NCBI GenBank assembly: GCA_964585785.1
Contig: CAZPFL010000001.1
Coordinates: forward strand, 83,390-147,389
DNA: 64,000 bases
Origin: WHUA01 sp964585785
Lineage (GTDB): Bacteria > Pseudomonadota > Alphaproteobacteria > UBA8366
Direction: 5' to 3'
Positions within the stretch are counted from its first letter, which is position 1; every line of letters begins with the position of its first letter. The position numbers and the translations under genes are program-made. Under the pieces are notes generated by a model. It was given only the letters and a program-made list of their open reading frames with translations, did no database searches and was not told where the DNA came from. This document shows positions 7,692 through 16,375 of this stretch, one piece after another.

Positions 7692-8576
7692 ATGTCGCTT
7701 AATTGTCTTATTACCGGCACAGGCCGAGACGGTACAACGACGGCTAGCGTGTTGGCGTGCAATTTGGCTATCGCTAACAACGACAAAGCTGATGCCGGTC
7801 ACGAAACAAACATCAGCGCGTTATATAATTCATGGTTCCGTTATCATGAAAGTGGCGATTCCTCTGAAATTGAGTCGGTGCTTCGAAGCTGGACCCATCG
7901 AGTAGAAAGTTCGAGCGGACATGCCTTCTGGTTGCCCATCGTGGCGAAGGTTTTTGGTCCCGATATTGGGTTGATTCATCTAAAACGAGATCGCGCCGCC
8001 TGTATCGAGTCGCTTTGCCTCAATCGTACGACGTGGCCAGAATTCCATGGAAATTATATAGATTGCACTGACCTCCCAATACGGACCTGGCTTCCGACAG
8101 CATTTCATTTTGGTGAAATGACCAAAGCGGAATGGGAGGCCGCTCCTCTCCGTGAAAGGATCGGCTGGTACTACGACAAGACGCACGAGTTAATTAATCG
8201 GCATAAGGGGCTATTCTCCCGGTACCTGGAGGTCAAGACCGAAGACTTAAATAAGCAAACGGTTATTTCAAGCATTCGTGATTTCATAAATCCGAGATGG
8301 GAAAACGATGTATTCCCCGTCCATAATAATTTTACAGGGCTTCACAAGATCTATGATTTGACCTTTGAAGAAAGTCGGCGGGCTGAGTTGCTATTTAACA
8401 GATTTAACGTCGTTCGAGCCGTCAAGCATCCTGACGGACTCCTTTATGCAGCAAGTTATTTTATGAACAAAGTCTTGGAGTCATACCCCAGCAACAAGCT
8501 CCAAGTGGCGGACTTTCTCGCAAATTATGTGAAGCGGATCGCCGAGATTGCAAAAAAAGAATCCAAGGACTCGTGA
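7692..8576 (+). CDS. Sulfotransferase-like protein, probably horizontally acquired
   Basis: A protein of about 294 residues from the ATG at 7692; a TTG at 7650 with AAGGGA upstream is an alternative start adding 14 residues. The N-terminus CLITGTGRDGTTT matches the 5'-phosphosulfate-binding loop of PAPS sulfotransferases, and IGLIHLKRDRAACIESL around residue 90 matches their 3'-phosphate-binding segment. It could also be a related P-loop protein, and the acceptor is unknown. Base composition is clearly richer in A+T than the neighbours, with codons such as AAT, TTA and ATA that are rare elsewhere in the window, and no obvious partner genes. It sits alone between a palindromic repeat and an unrelated operon, which suggests transfer. 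Confidence 0.65.
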   Translation: MSLNCLITGTGRDGTTTASVLACNLAIANNDKADAGHETNISALYNSWFRYHESGDSSEIESVLRSWTHRVESSSGHAFWLPIVAKVFGPDIGLIHLKRDRAACIESLCLNRTTWPEFHGNYIDCTDLPIRTWLPTAFHFGEMTKAEWEAAPLRERIGWYYDKTHELINRHKGLFSRYLEVKTEDLNKQTVISSIRDFINPRWENDVFPVHNNFTGLHKIYDLTFEESRRAELLFNRFNVVRAVKHPDGLLYAASYFMNKVLESYPSNKLQVADFLANYVKRIAEIAKKESKDS

Positions 8577-8816
8577 CGAGTGTTCGGAATTGAAGGGCTG
8601 GTGGACAAATCGAAGTAGCATGGGCGCCGCAACCTAAAAACAGTGAAACTTGCAATTCGAACGGAACCCGCCGGCGATGGACTCGTCGATACTGGCCGCT
8701 TAGCCTCCATCGACACGCCGTAACGTATGCGTCTTCGATCGCCTGAGATCGGGTCTGTCATGGAATGTGCATTCCGTCGTTCGCCGGTTTGCCCCGCGAG
8801 TCCATGAGGCATCGGC

Positions 8817-9542
8817 CTACGGACACGCCAGTTGGTCCGCCAGGTCGATGAAATCCTTGGCGATGTAATCGAAGTCGTGCTCGGCGCGGTTGTCCTTGTG
8901 CTGGTTCGGGCCGTATTCGACCGGGCGCAGGACGAAAGCGGTGCGGAAGCCCTGCCGGCTCGCGGCGACGAGGTCGTTGTTATGCGCCGCCGTCATCATG
9001 CAGGCTTCCGGCGGCAGGCCGAGCGCGTCCGCGCAGTTGATGTAGGCCTGTGGGCAAGGCTTGTAGTGGCGCACGACCTCGGAGCCGAGGATGACGTCCC
9101 AGGGCAGCCCGGCGTGCTTCGCCATGTTGACCATCAGCGCGATGTTGCCGTTCGACTGGGTCGCCAGGATGAACTTCTTCTTGAGGCGGGTCAGCCCTTC
9201 GACCGAATCCGGCCAGGGGTCGAGCCGGTGCCAGGCCCGGTTCAGCCAGTCGATTTCCGCCTCCGGAAGGCCGCCGACGCCGTAGCGCTCGAGCAGGCTG
9301 TCGAGGCTCATCCGGTGCAGCACGTCGAGCTTGGTGAACGGAATTTCGCCTGCCCGCACCCGATCCATGGATGGCTGGTAGAGCTTGCGCCATTCCATGG
9401 CGAACTCGATGCCGTCGACGCCCGTTATGCCGTGTTTCTTGAAGAAGGCGTCCGCCTCGCGCGCGACGCTGGTGCGCCAGTCCACGACGGTGCCGAAGAC
9501 GTCGAATGTAAGCGCCTTGATTTCGTCCGGGGACACGGCCAT
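8817..9542 (-). CDS. HAD superfamily hydrolase, haloacid dehalogenase type II-like
   Basis: A 241-residue protein with HAD motifs in order: LTFDVFGTVVDW (nucleophile D14), ATQSNGN around residue 131 (motif II), HYKPCPQAY with its lysine, and MTAAHNNDL (motif IV region). The DVFGTVVDW start and the SNGN loop are typical of (S)-2-haloacid dehalogenases, which replace halogen with hydroxyl on short acids, but many members act on other substrates. It is the last gene of an operon with the DUF1446 and DUF4387 genes, starting 32 bp after the latter. This context hints at processing a small organic acid rather than a halogenated compound; that is inference. Confidence 0.85.
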   Translation of the reverse strand: MAVSPDEIKALTFDVFGTVVDWRTSVAREADAFFKKHGITGVDGIEFAMEWRKLYQPSMDRVRAGEIPFTKLDVLHRMSLDSLLERYGVGGLPEAEIDWLNRAWHRLDPWPDSVEGLTRLKKKFILATQSNGNIALMVNMAKHAGLPWDVILGSEVVRHYKPCPQAYINCADALGLPPEACMMTAAHNNDLVAASRQGFRTAFVLRPVEYGPNQHKDNRAEHDFDYIAKDFIDLADQLACP

Positions 9543-9574
9543 GGGCAGGCACCTCCTGTGTAATCGATCAAGCG

Positions 9575-9886
9575 TCAGTCGGGAATCTCGATGTCGAGCA
9601 GTGGCGCATGCTGCTGCGCGCCATAGACGTCGGTATCGCCCGGATCGCCGGACGGCACAAGCCGCGGGATCGTGATCTTGATCGCATAGGCGACGTCGTA
9701 CGGAATGATCGCCACCTCGTTGTCCGACACGCCGTAAAGCTTGGCGATGCGCTGCGGCGTAATCGCGCCGCTGTCGCGCACCCGGCGGTAGGTTTCCTCG
9801 TCCTCGAACATCATGTCGAGGGTGCAGAGCAGCGCACCGGCATTTTTGGAGCGCAGCACCTGGGCCAGGTCGACCAGTCGCGTCAT
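9575..9886 (-). CDS. DUF4387 domain protein
   Basis: A 103-residue protein matching DUF4387: LAQVLRSKNAGALLCTLDMMF at the N-terminus, then ITPQRIAKLYGV and AYAIKITIPR. The molecular role is not established. These small proteins are commonly encoded next to, or fused with, DUF1446 (AtuA-like) proteins, and here the gene follows the DUF1446 gene by 13 bp. The pair probably works as one enzyme or complex. Confidence 0.85.
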   Translation of the reverse strand: MTRLVDLAQVLRSKNAGALLCTLDMMFEDEETYRRVRDSGAITPQRIAKLYGVSDNEVAIIPYDVAYAIKITIPRLVPSGDPGDTDVYGAQQHAPLLDIEIPD

Positions 9887-9899
9887 GATAGGTCCTCCC

Positions 9900-11264
9900 T
9901 CAAACCTCGACCATCTCGATCGGGAACGGCTCCAGCGGATCGTCCAGCTCCATGGTGTGCCAGACGTTGAAGCCGTAGGTCATGCCGACCGGCATGTCGG
10001 AGGGCGAGAACGGAATGGCGAGGTTGCCCGAGATGCATTTCCGGCCGGGGAAATCCGTGTGCAGCAGGGCGTAGCGCGCCTTCGCCATGATCGCCTTGCT
10101 GGTGTCCTCGTCATCGGCCAGCGTGTCGACCAGCAGCCCGATCTCGTGCCCGACCGAGTCGCGCATCGGCTCGCGTGGGCCCATGGTCGCGTCCTTGCCG
10201 TAGACGCGAATATTGAGCCGGTAGGAGTCCTGTGAAATGCCCAGCGACCGCGCTTCGCCGGCGACGCGCTCATGGCAGGAGGCGACGAACTCGTCGATCA
10301 CCGAGATCAGCACCGGATCGCGCACGCCGGCGATGAAGACCGTGCGGAAGCCCGTCTTGCGCACGCCTTCGAGCTTCACGGTGTAGCTGTTCGCCGGCTC
10401 GAAGCGGCTGCCCGTCACCTTGACCACGCGCGGGTCGATCTGCTCGTACTCCGAGCCGGTGGTGACCAGCGTGCCGTCCGGCTCGACCAGGTGATAGGGG
10501 CTGGGGTTTTCATAGAGCGTGTGCGCGGCGATCCGCATGCGGGTGCAGCGCTTGTCCGGGTGGCCGGGCTCGACCAGGAAATAGCCGTCGCCCAGCGTGC
10601 CGAGCACGCAGTCCTGCCCGAAGCGGGGCGTCGTGACCTGGCCCGCGCATTCGATGATCTTGGCAAGGTGCCAGACTAGGCCGGGCTCGTAGCCGCGCAT
10701 GAGCGGGATCGCGGAATAGATCGAGGCGTCGGTGGCGCGGCCCGCGATGACGACCTGGGCGCCGTCCTCCAGCGCCTTTTGGAAAGGCTCGACACCCATC
10801 ATGCCGACCACGCGGTGGGTCTCGTCGATGCCCTCGTCGGTCAGCTCCGCGATCGGCCCGAGCGGACGGATACGACCCTCGGCACGCTTTTTCTTGAGGT
10901 AATCCTTAGGCTGCTCGGCGTGGATCACGGCCATGCGGAATTTCAGTCCCTTCTCGTGGGCGATCTCCTCCGCCACTTCGCGCACGAAGGCGACCTGCGG
11001 GTCACTGCCGCCGCCACCCGCCGAGCCGATCAGCACCGGAATGTTGTGCTCGATGCCGGCTTCGAGCATCAGCCCGAGGTCGCGCTTGATCGCCTGGCGC
11101 GAGACGAAGGGGACGCCCTCGCCGAGATAATAGGGGCCCGGGTCCATCGAGCCGCCGTCGGCCGCAATGAAGTCGGGCTTCAGGGAGATGCCGCGGCGGA
11201 AGGCTTCCTCGGTATAGCCGTAACCGAGCATTCCGGTGGTCGCCATCATGCGCAACTCAGTCAT
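9900..11264 (-). CDS. Acyclic terpene utilisation AtuA-like protein (DUF1446)
   Basis: A 454-residue DUF1446 protein. Visible family segments are MMATTGMLGYGY at the N-terminus, DFIAADGGSMDPGPYYLGEG near residue 33, GSAGGGGSDPQV near residue 82, VVIAGRATDASIYSAIPL near residue 175, and EPREPMRDSVGHE-like GPREPMRDSVGHEIG near residue 365. The family includes AtuA, needed for growth on citronellol in Pseudomonas, but no other atu gene (biotin carboxylase, acyl-CoA dehydrogenase) is present, so terpene use should not be assumed. It leads an operon with DUF4387 and HAD genes. An upstream region of about 225 bp separates it from the divergent small membrane-protein gene. Confidence 0.87.
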   Translation of the reverse strand: MTELRMMATTGMLGYGYTEEAFRRGISLKPDFIAADGGSMDPGPYYLGEGVPFVSRQAIKRDLGLMLEAGIEHNIPVLIGSAGGGGSDPQVAFVREVAEEIAHEKGLKFRMAVIHAEQPKDYLKKKRAEGRIRPLGPIAELTDEGIDETHRVVGMMGVEPFQKALEDGAQVVIAGRATDASIYSAIPLMRGYEPGLVWHLAKIIECAGQVTTPRFGQDCVLGTLGDGYFLVEPGHPDKRCTRMRIAAHTLYENPSPYHLVEPDGTLVTTGSEYEQIDPRVVKVTGSRFEPANSYTVKLEGVRKTGFRTVFIAGVRDPVLISVIDEFVASCHERVAGEARSLGISQDSYRLNIRVYGKDATMGPREPMRDSVGHEIGLLVDTLADDEDTSKAIMAKARYALLHTDFPGRKCISGNLAIPFSPSDMPVGMTYGFNVWHTMELDDPLEPFPIEMVEV

Positions 11265-11489
11265 CGTCTTCCTCCGTTCGCCGGCGGGACCGTCTGCCGG
11301 GCCTGCCGCAAAGGTTAACCCCGCGCCCCGACCGAAGACAAATATCGTTAATTTTCAGGATCTTCCGAGGGCTGGGAGCCTTAATATCGCCCGATTCTTT
11401 CCCAATAATCACCCCGAAACCACCCTGCTATGGCCTTTTCCCCGGCTCAAGATGCCACCATCGCAAATGCGATACCGGAGCACAGAGCC

Positions 11490-11750
11490 ATGAAGCAGTT
11501 GAACCTTGCCGCCACCTTCGCCGCCGCAACGGTGTTGACGATCTTCGGCTTGACCTGCTGGCTGTTCGAGGGTCGTCCCTTCGATCCGCCGATCAAGGCG
11601 GAACAGGCGGCCGCCCTCGCACGACAGGCCGAAACCTTTGGCGGCATGTTCAGCGTCCGCGGACCGAAATCCCTCCGCGCTTCCGTGGACGGGAAGCAGG
11701 TCCCGGTCGACTATGAATATGTGACGCCGGTCAACGCATACTCCCGTTAG
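11490..11750 (+). CDS. Small membrane-anchored hypothetical protein
   Basis: An 86-residue protein starting MKQLNLAATFAAATVL, with one hydrophobic segment (about residues 6-26) followed by a polar domain that starts FEGRPFDPPIK. I chose the ATG at 11490 because the hydrophobic helix follows at once; the frame extends 20 codons upstream without support. No family recognised. The topology suggests an N-terminal anchor or an uncleaved signal with the rest in the periplasm. Transcription probably ends at the hairpin at 11856. Confidence 0.5.
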   Translation: MKQLNLAATFAAATVLTIFGLTCWLFEGRPFDPPIKAEQAAALARQAETFGGMFSVRGPKSLRASVDGKQVPVDYEYVTPVNAYSR

Positions 11751-11855
11751 GTCCGCCGCAACCACTCATGTCTCGGAAAGGAATCGAACGCGCCAAACAT
11801 GGTACTCCCCTCTGATAAAACTCCCTGAATAGTCGGCTACGCCACCGACCAAGAT

Positions 11856-11893
11856 GACCAGCGCCCGTCGCCAAACCGGGCGCTGGTCTTTTT
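11856..11893 (+). terminator. Strong rho-independent terminator
   Basis: Perfect 12-bp stem GACCAGCGCCCG / CGGGCGCTGGTC with a 9-nt loop, followed by TTTTT at 11889-11893. A second, outer inverted repeat (GACCAA at 11847 and TTGGTC ending 11897) flanks it. It follows the small membrane-protein gene and precedes hsp20, so hsp20 needs its own promoter or readthrough. Confidence 0.88.
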
Positions 11894-11978
11894 GGTCCGG
11901 TTGAAGCGGAACCGCAAAAAGCCGATCCTATGGCCCGGCGGCGGGCCGCCTGCTCGTCGGGTTAGGAGAAGCTGGCAG

Positions 11979-12401
11979 ATGTCGCGGGTCTCGATCTTCA
12001 ACAACCCTCTGCTACTCGGATTCGATCAATTCGAGCGCACCCTCGACCGGATCTCGAAGAAAGCCGCGGATGGTTATCCGCCGTACAATATCGAGCAGCT
12101 CGGCGAGGACCGGCTCCGCATCACGCTGGCCGTTGCCGGCTTCGGCGAAAGCGACCTGACGATCGAGACCGTCGACAACCAGCTGCTTATCCAGGGCAAG
12201 CAACACGAGGACGACGGCGGCCGCGTTTACCTTCATCGCGGTATCGCCGCACGGCAATTTCAGCGCGCGTTCATTCTCGCGGACGGTATCGAGGTAGCGG
12301 GCGCGCGGCTGGATAACGGCTTGTTGCACATCGATATTGTGCGTCCGAAGCCGCCGAGCCTTGTCCGGAGGATTAAGATTACCACGCCGAACGACCGGTA
12401 A
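11979..12401 (+). CDS. Hsp20 family small heat-shock protein
   Basis: A 140-residue alpha-crystallin-domain chaperone that holds unfolded proteins. The N-terminus MSRVSIFNNPLLLGFDQFER is followed by PPYNIEQL (domain start, about residue 33), the core strands with LTIETVDNQLLIQGK, YLHRGIAARQFQRAFIL, and DNGLLHIDI near the end, as in IbpA/HspH proteins. The start at 11979 is preceded by AGGAGA; the open frame upstream runs into the terminator and was not used. It is followed 64 bp later by a DUF1150 gene, a common alphaproteobacterial pair. The leader between the terminator and the start is about 85 nt and could form hairpins over the ribosome-binding site. Confidence 0.92.
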   Translation: MSRVSIFNNPLLLGFDQFERTLDRISKKAADGYPPYNIEQLGEDRLRITLAVAGFGESDLTIETVDNQLLIQGKQHEDDGGRVYLHRGIAARQFQRAFILADGIEVAGARLDNGLLHIDIVRPKPPSLVRRIKITTPNDR

Positions 12402-12465
12402 ATTAAGGAATCGGCAACAAAATTGGACCTAGATTCCCGTTAGCGGCAAGTCAGGAGAAACGGGA

Positions 12466-12681
12466 ATGATCGATATCCAGAAGCTCCGGGAGATATCGCA
12501 AGCCGACCTCGCGCTGCTCGGCGCCGACGATCTCGCCTATGTCCGGCGGATAAATCTGGCCGAGGAGACGGTCTTCGCCGTCAACACCGCGGACGGTCGC
12601 CAGATTGCCGTTGCCGATGATTTCGAGACCGCCATCCTCGCGGCGCAGGAATACAGCTACTACACCGTCAGCGTGCACTGA
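12466..12681 (+). CDS. DUF1150 family protein
   Basis: A 71-residue acidic protein beginning MIDIQKLREISQADLALLGA, with YVRRI, FAVNTADGRQIAVA and FETAILAAQEYSYYTVSVH, which match the DUF1150 family of alphaproteobacteria. GGAGAAACGGGA lies just upstream of the ATG. Members usually sit directly downstream of an Hsp20 gene, as here, so a role in the stress response is likely but the function is unknown. Confidence 0.87.
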   Translation: MIDIQKLREISQADLALLGADDLAYVRRINLAEETVFAVNTADGRQIAVADDFETAILAAQEYSYYTVSVH

Positions 12682-12694
12682 CCGCCGCGCCGCG

Positions 12695-13159
12695 TCAGGC
12701 GGCGTGACTCGTCGCCGTTTCCGTAAGCAGGGCGAATAAGGCGTCCGCCCGGTCCGACCCCCGCAGCTTTTCGCAGGTGGCCTTGTCGCGGAGCAGGCGT
12801 GACACGCGGGCCAAGGCTTTCAGGTGATCCGCGCCGGCATTCTCCGGCGCCAGCAGCATGAAAATCAGGTCGACGGGCTGCTCGTCGATGGCATCGAAGT
12901 CGATCGCCGTCTCGAGCCGCGCAAAGAGGCCGTAAAGCCGGTCGATCCCCGCCAGCTTGCCATGCGGAATGGCGATGCCGTTCCCGACGCCGGTCGTGCC
13001 AAGGCGCTCGCGCTCCAGCAGCACGTCGAAGATCGTGCGTTCATGGAGACCGGTCAGCGCCGCGGCATGCTTGGCGAGCTCCTGCAACGCCTGTTTCTTG
13101 GACGTCGCATGCAGCTTCGGAATAACCGCCTCGGGCGACAGCAGATTAACAATATCCAT
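12695..13159 (-). CDS. ptsN: PTS IIA-like nitrogen regulatory protein PtsN
   Basis: EIIA-Ntr, the phosphoryl acceptor at the end of the nitrogen PTS (PtsP-NPr-PtsN). The 154-residue protein has the phosphorylated histidine in GIAIPHGKL (about residue 69). AAGGAG lies 5 nt upstream of the ATG at 13159; the longer open frame overlaps the hpf stop and is unlikely. It follows hpf by 38 bp in the conserved order rpoN - hpf - ptsN. In related bacteria PtsN affects potassium transport and nitrogen and carbon regulation through protein contacts. Confidence 0.94.
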   Translation of the reverse strand: MDIVNLLSPEAVIPKLHATSKKQALQELAKHAAALTGLHERTIFDVLLERERLGTTGVGNGIAIPHGKLAGIDRLYGLFARLETAIDFDAIDEQPVDLIFMLLAPENAGADHLKALARVSRLLRDKATCEKLRGSDRADALFALLTETATSHAA

Positions 13160-13197
13160 CGGTACTCCTTCTGAGTCCGTGCCGTTTCCGGCCGGGC

Positions 13198-13785
13198 CTA
13201 GGAACCCTCTTCCCGAGGGTCGACCCATCCGATGTTTCCATCATTTCGCATATAGATCATGTTGAGGCCGCCATGCGTGCTGTTGCGGAACATCATCGCC
13301 GGCAAGCTGGCGAGATCCATCCGCATGACCGCCTCGCCGACCGACAGCGTCTCGATATGCGTCTGCATCTCCGCAATGATCACCGGCTGATCGGGTTCGG
13401 CGTAATTCTCGTCATCCGCCTCTGTATGCTCTTCCGCAGCGAGAACGTATTGCGCGGCCCTCAGGACGTCTTCTTTCTGGTTGCGCTCCCGGTGATGGTC
13501 ACGCAGGCGGCGCTTGTAGCGCCGCAGCCGCTTGGCCATGTGGTCTGCCGCCTCGTCGAACGATGCATAGGGATCGGCGGACCGCGCATGCCCCTGCACG
13601 ATGATGCCTTTCCCGACGTGAACGGCGATGTCGGTCCGGAATGTCGAGCCTTCTTTTGAAACCGTCACGTCCGCCCCGGTCGGATTGGCAAAGTACTTCT
13701 CGACGATCGCGGGAACCTCGCGCTCGATATAGCTTCTCAACGAATCCCCGATATCGAGCTGTTTGCCGTTAACGGATAGCTGCAT
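13198..13785 (-). CDS. hpf: Ribosome hibernation promoting factor, long form
   Basis: A 195-residue protein with both parts of long HPF: an N-terminal ribosome-binding RaiA domain (MQLSVNGKQLDIGDSLRSYI to about residue 100, ending RRLRDHHRE) and a C-terminal dimerisation domain with AVMRMDLASLPAMMFRN and GLNMIYMRNDGNIGWVDP. The long form dimerises 70S ribosomes into 100S particles in stationary phase. It lies between rpoN and ptsN, in the order often seen in proteobacteria. The gap to rpoN is 180 bp, so it probably has its own promoter. Confidence 0.94.
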   Translation of the reverse strand: MQLSVNGKQLDIGDSLRSYIEREVPAIVEKYFANPTGADVTVSKEGSTFRTDIAVHVGKGIIVQGHARSADPYASFDEAADHMAKRLRRYKRRLRDHHRERNQKEDVLRAAQYVLAAEEHTEADDENYAEPDQPVIIAEMQTHIETLSVGEAVMRMDLASLPAMMFRNSTHGGLNMIYMRNDGNIGWVDPREEGS

Positions 13786-13965
13786 CGTTTCCTGCGCCGG
13801 ATTTCACCGGCACCGTAGGTTTGTACGACGTCGACCGTAGCCAGATGCCCCCGATTAAGGGGCCGGACCATAGTGAGGACACCCCTATGGTGTCAATAGC
13901 CGCTCCCGCCCGTCGCGGGTATCCTGAAACTTCTGTCTCGCTCCTTCAACCCTGAACCTAAGCTC

Positions 13966-15516
13966 TTAAAAACTAAGGTTTTTCAGGCGCCGCCTCTGCA
14001 CAGAAGAGGGAATTTTCATTGCCTCGCGGTACTTTGCGACCGTCCGGCGGGCGATGTCGATCCCTTCGGCGTTAAGGATCTCCACGATCCGGTCGTCGGA
14101 GAGAATCTTGCCGGACGGCTCGTCGTCGATCAGCGCCTTGATCCGGAAGCGCACCGCTTCCGCCGAGTGGGCGGCGCCGCCGCCGAGATTGGCGATCGCC
14201 GCCGAAAAGAAGTATTTGAGCTCGAACAAGCCGCGCGGCGTGTGAATGAACTTGTTCGTCGTGACGCGGCTCACGGTGCTTTCGTGCATCTCGATCGCCT
14301 CGGCGATGTCGCGCAGGACGAGCGGCTTCATATGCTCGATGCCCTTGCGGAAAAAGGCGTCCTGCTGCCGCGCGATTTCGGCCGATACCTTGAGGATGGT
14401 GGTCGCGCGCTGGTGCAGCGACTTGACCAGCCAGTTCGCCGACTGGAAGCAGTCGTTGACGTAGTCGCGTTCCTTCTTGTCGCGCACCTCGGCGCGGACG
14501 CGCGCGAAGTAATCGACATTGACGAGAACCCGCGGCAGCGTCTCGGGATTGAGCTCGACCGTCCAGCCGCCGTCGGGATGCGGGCGCATGATGATGTCAG
14601 GCGTTACGGTCTGCGCGACTTCGTGATCGAACGCCTGCGCGGGCTTCGGATTGAGCGAGCGCAGCTCCGCCACCATGTCGGTAAGGTCTTCCTCATCGAC
14701 GCCGCAGAGCTTGAGCAATGCGGCCTTGTCGTGCTTCGCGACCAGCTCGAGGTGATCCAGCATCGCCTGCATCGCCGGATCGAGCCGATCGCGATCGCGG
14801 AGCTGCAGCGCCAGACATTCCTTGAGGTTGCGCGCGAACAGGCCGGCCGGCTCGAAACGCTGCAGGATATCGAGCACGCTCTCGACGCGCTCGACCGGGC
14901 AGTTGAGCCGGTCGCTGATCTGCTCGACGGGTTCGGAAAGCCAGCCGGCCGCGTCCAGGGATTCGATCAGCTGAATGCCGATTATGCGGTCGGCAGGATC
15001 GGCGATATCGACGACGAGCTGTTCCATCAGGTGATCGCGCAGCGTGGGCTCGTCGCTGACCGTGGCCTCGAGATTTCCGGTCCGCTCGACGAAATCGCTG
15101 CGCCCGCCGGCGTTGCTGCTGAAGCGGTCCAGCCCGGCCGCGTCAAAACTCTCGGTACTGTCCTCACGCACCGCGTCGCTTGGACCGTCTTCGCTCCACA
15201 CCGTCTCGTGATCGATGTCGAGCGGCGCATCGCTTTCCGAACGCATCGTATCGGTCGCCGTCAGCTCGCGCGCGTCGCGGGTGACGGCGTCGGCGGGGCT
15301 GTCGGGCGCGCCGCCTTCGCCTACGCCGCGTCCGGCGTCATCCGGCCCCGCGACGTTCTCTTCGCGCTCCAGCATCGGATTGCGCAGAAGCTCGTCCTCG
15401 ACATAGGCGGACAATTCGACGTTGGACAACTGCAGCAGCTTGATGGCTTGCTGCAACTGCGGCGTCATCACAAGTGATTGCGATTGCCGTAGGTCCAGTC
15501 GCGGGGTGATTGCCAT
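13966..15516 (-). CDS. rpoN: RNA polymerase sigma-54 factor RpoN
   Basis: A 516-residue sigma factor for -24/-12 promoters that needs enhancer-binding ATPases. Region I is the glutamine-rich SLVMTPQLQQAIKLLQLSN at residues 14-32. An acidic region II spans about residues 50-130. The core-binding and DNA-binding regions follow, with the HTH-like segment AIEMHESTVSRVTTNKFI near residue 410 and the RpoN box ARRTVAKYR near residue 495. It starts 18 bp after lptB, so it is probably in one operon with the LPS export genes. Confidence 0.97.
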   Translation of the reverse strand: MAITPRLDLRQSQSLVMTPQLQQAIKLLQLSNVELSAYVEDELLRNPMLEREENVAGPDDAGRGVGEGGAPDSPADAVTRDARELTATDTMRSESDAPLDIDHETVWSEDGPSDAVREDSTESFDAAGLDRFSSNAGGRSDFVERTGNLEATVSDEPTLRDHLMEQLVVDIADPADRIIGIQLIESLDAAGWLSEPVEQISDRLNCPVERVESVLDILQRFEPAGLFARNLKECLALQLRDRDRLDPAMQAMLDHLELVAKHDKAALLKLCGVDEEDLTDMVAELRSLNPKPAQAFDHEVAQTVTPDIIMRPHPDGGWTVELNPETLPRVLVNVDYFARVRAEVRDKKERDYVNDCFQSANWLVKSLHQRATTILKVSAEIARQQDAFFRKGIEHMKPLVLRDIAEAIEMHESTVSRVTTNKFIHTPRGLFELKYFFSAAIANLGGGAAHSAEAVRFRIKALIDDEPSGKILSDDRIVEILNAEGIDIARRTVAKYREAMKIPSSVQRRRLKNLSF

Positions 15517-15534
15517 CCGGAGTCGCTCGGTCGC

Positions 15535-16320
15535 CTATAGGCTGAAACGCTCGCCCAGATAGACGCGCCGCACATCGGAATTCGAAACGATCTCTTCCGG
15601 TCGCCCCTCCATCAGCACCTGGCCGTCGTGCAGGATGTAAGCGCGGTCGACGACGTCAAGCGTTTCGCGGACATTGTGGTCGGTGATCAGGACGCCGATG
15701 CCGCGATCCTTCAGGTGGACCACCAGGTCGCGGATGTCGCGCACGGCGATCGGATCGATGCCGGCAAGCGGCTCGTCGAGCAGGATGAAGTGCGGATGCG
15801 ATGCGAGCGCCCGGGCGATCTCCACGCGCCGCCGCTCGCCGCCCGACAGCGCCAGCGACGGCGTGCGCCGGAGATGGGTGATCGAGAATTCGGCAAGCAA
15901 CGCTTCCAGGATCGCTTCGCGGCGCTCGACCTGCGGCTCGACGCATTCCAGAACGGCGCGAATATTCTGTTCGACACTGAGGCCGCGGAAGATCGAGGGC
16001 TCCTGAGGCAGGTATCCGATGCCAATCCGCGCACGCCGATACATCGGCAGTGTGGTGATGTCATTGCCGTCGAGGAAAATGGCGCCGTAATCGGCGGAAA
16101 TCAGCCCGGTGATAATATAGAAGCAGGTCGTCTTGCCGGCGCCGTTCGGGCCGAGCAGGCCCACGGCTTCGCCGCGCTGGACATGCAGGCTGACATCGCG
16201 CAGCACCGGCCGCTTCTTGAACTGCTTGCCGAGGTTCAGGGCGCGCAGCCCGCTATTCGCCGTAACAAGCCGCGGACCATTCGTATCGGCCATGTCTGCC
16301 GTGCTTTCCGGTTTCTTCAT
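15535..16320 (-). CDS. lptB: LPS export ABC transporter ATP-binding protein LptB
   Basis: Cytoplasmic ATPase of the LptB2FG complex that drives lipopolysaccharide from the inner membrane to the outer surface. The 261-residue protein has Walker A GPNGAGKTT (about residue 55), the Q-loop in GYLPQEPSIF, signature LSGGERRR, Walker B FILLDEPLAGIDP, and the switch His in LITDHNVRE. The N-terminal 25 residues are longer than in E. coli; an internal ATG at codon 10 could be the true start. It follows lptA by 55 bp. Confidence 0.95.
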   Translation of the reverse strand: MKKPESTADMADTNGPRLVTANSGLRALNLGKQFKKRPVLRDVSLHVQRGEAVGLLGPNGAGKTTCFYIITGLISADYGAIFLDGNDITTLPMYRRARIGIGYLPQEPSIFRGLSVEQNIRAVLECVEPQVERREAILEALLAEFSITHLRRTPSLALSGGERRRVEIARALASHPHFILLDEPLAGIDPIAVRDIRDLVVHLKDRGIGVLITDHNVRETLDVVDRAYILHDGQVLMEGRPEEIVSNSDVRRVYLGERFSL

Positions 16321-16375
16321 GCGATGCGCCTGTCCTTGCTCTGTGCCGTGGCGGGCCGCGCCTTGACGCGCCCCG

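Noticed and set aside
11409..11765. Minus-strand 118-codon frame overlapping the small membrane-protein gene
   Set aside because: No ribosome-binding site or hydrophobic pattern, while the plus-strand frame encodes a clean membrane anchor before a terminator.
14167..15477. A 436-codon plus-strand frame opposite rpoN
   Set aside because: Antisense shadow of rpoN.
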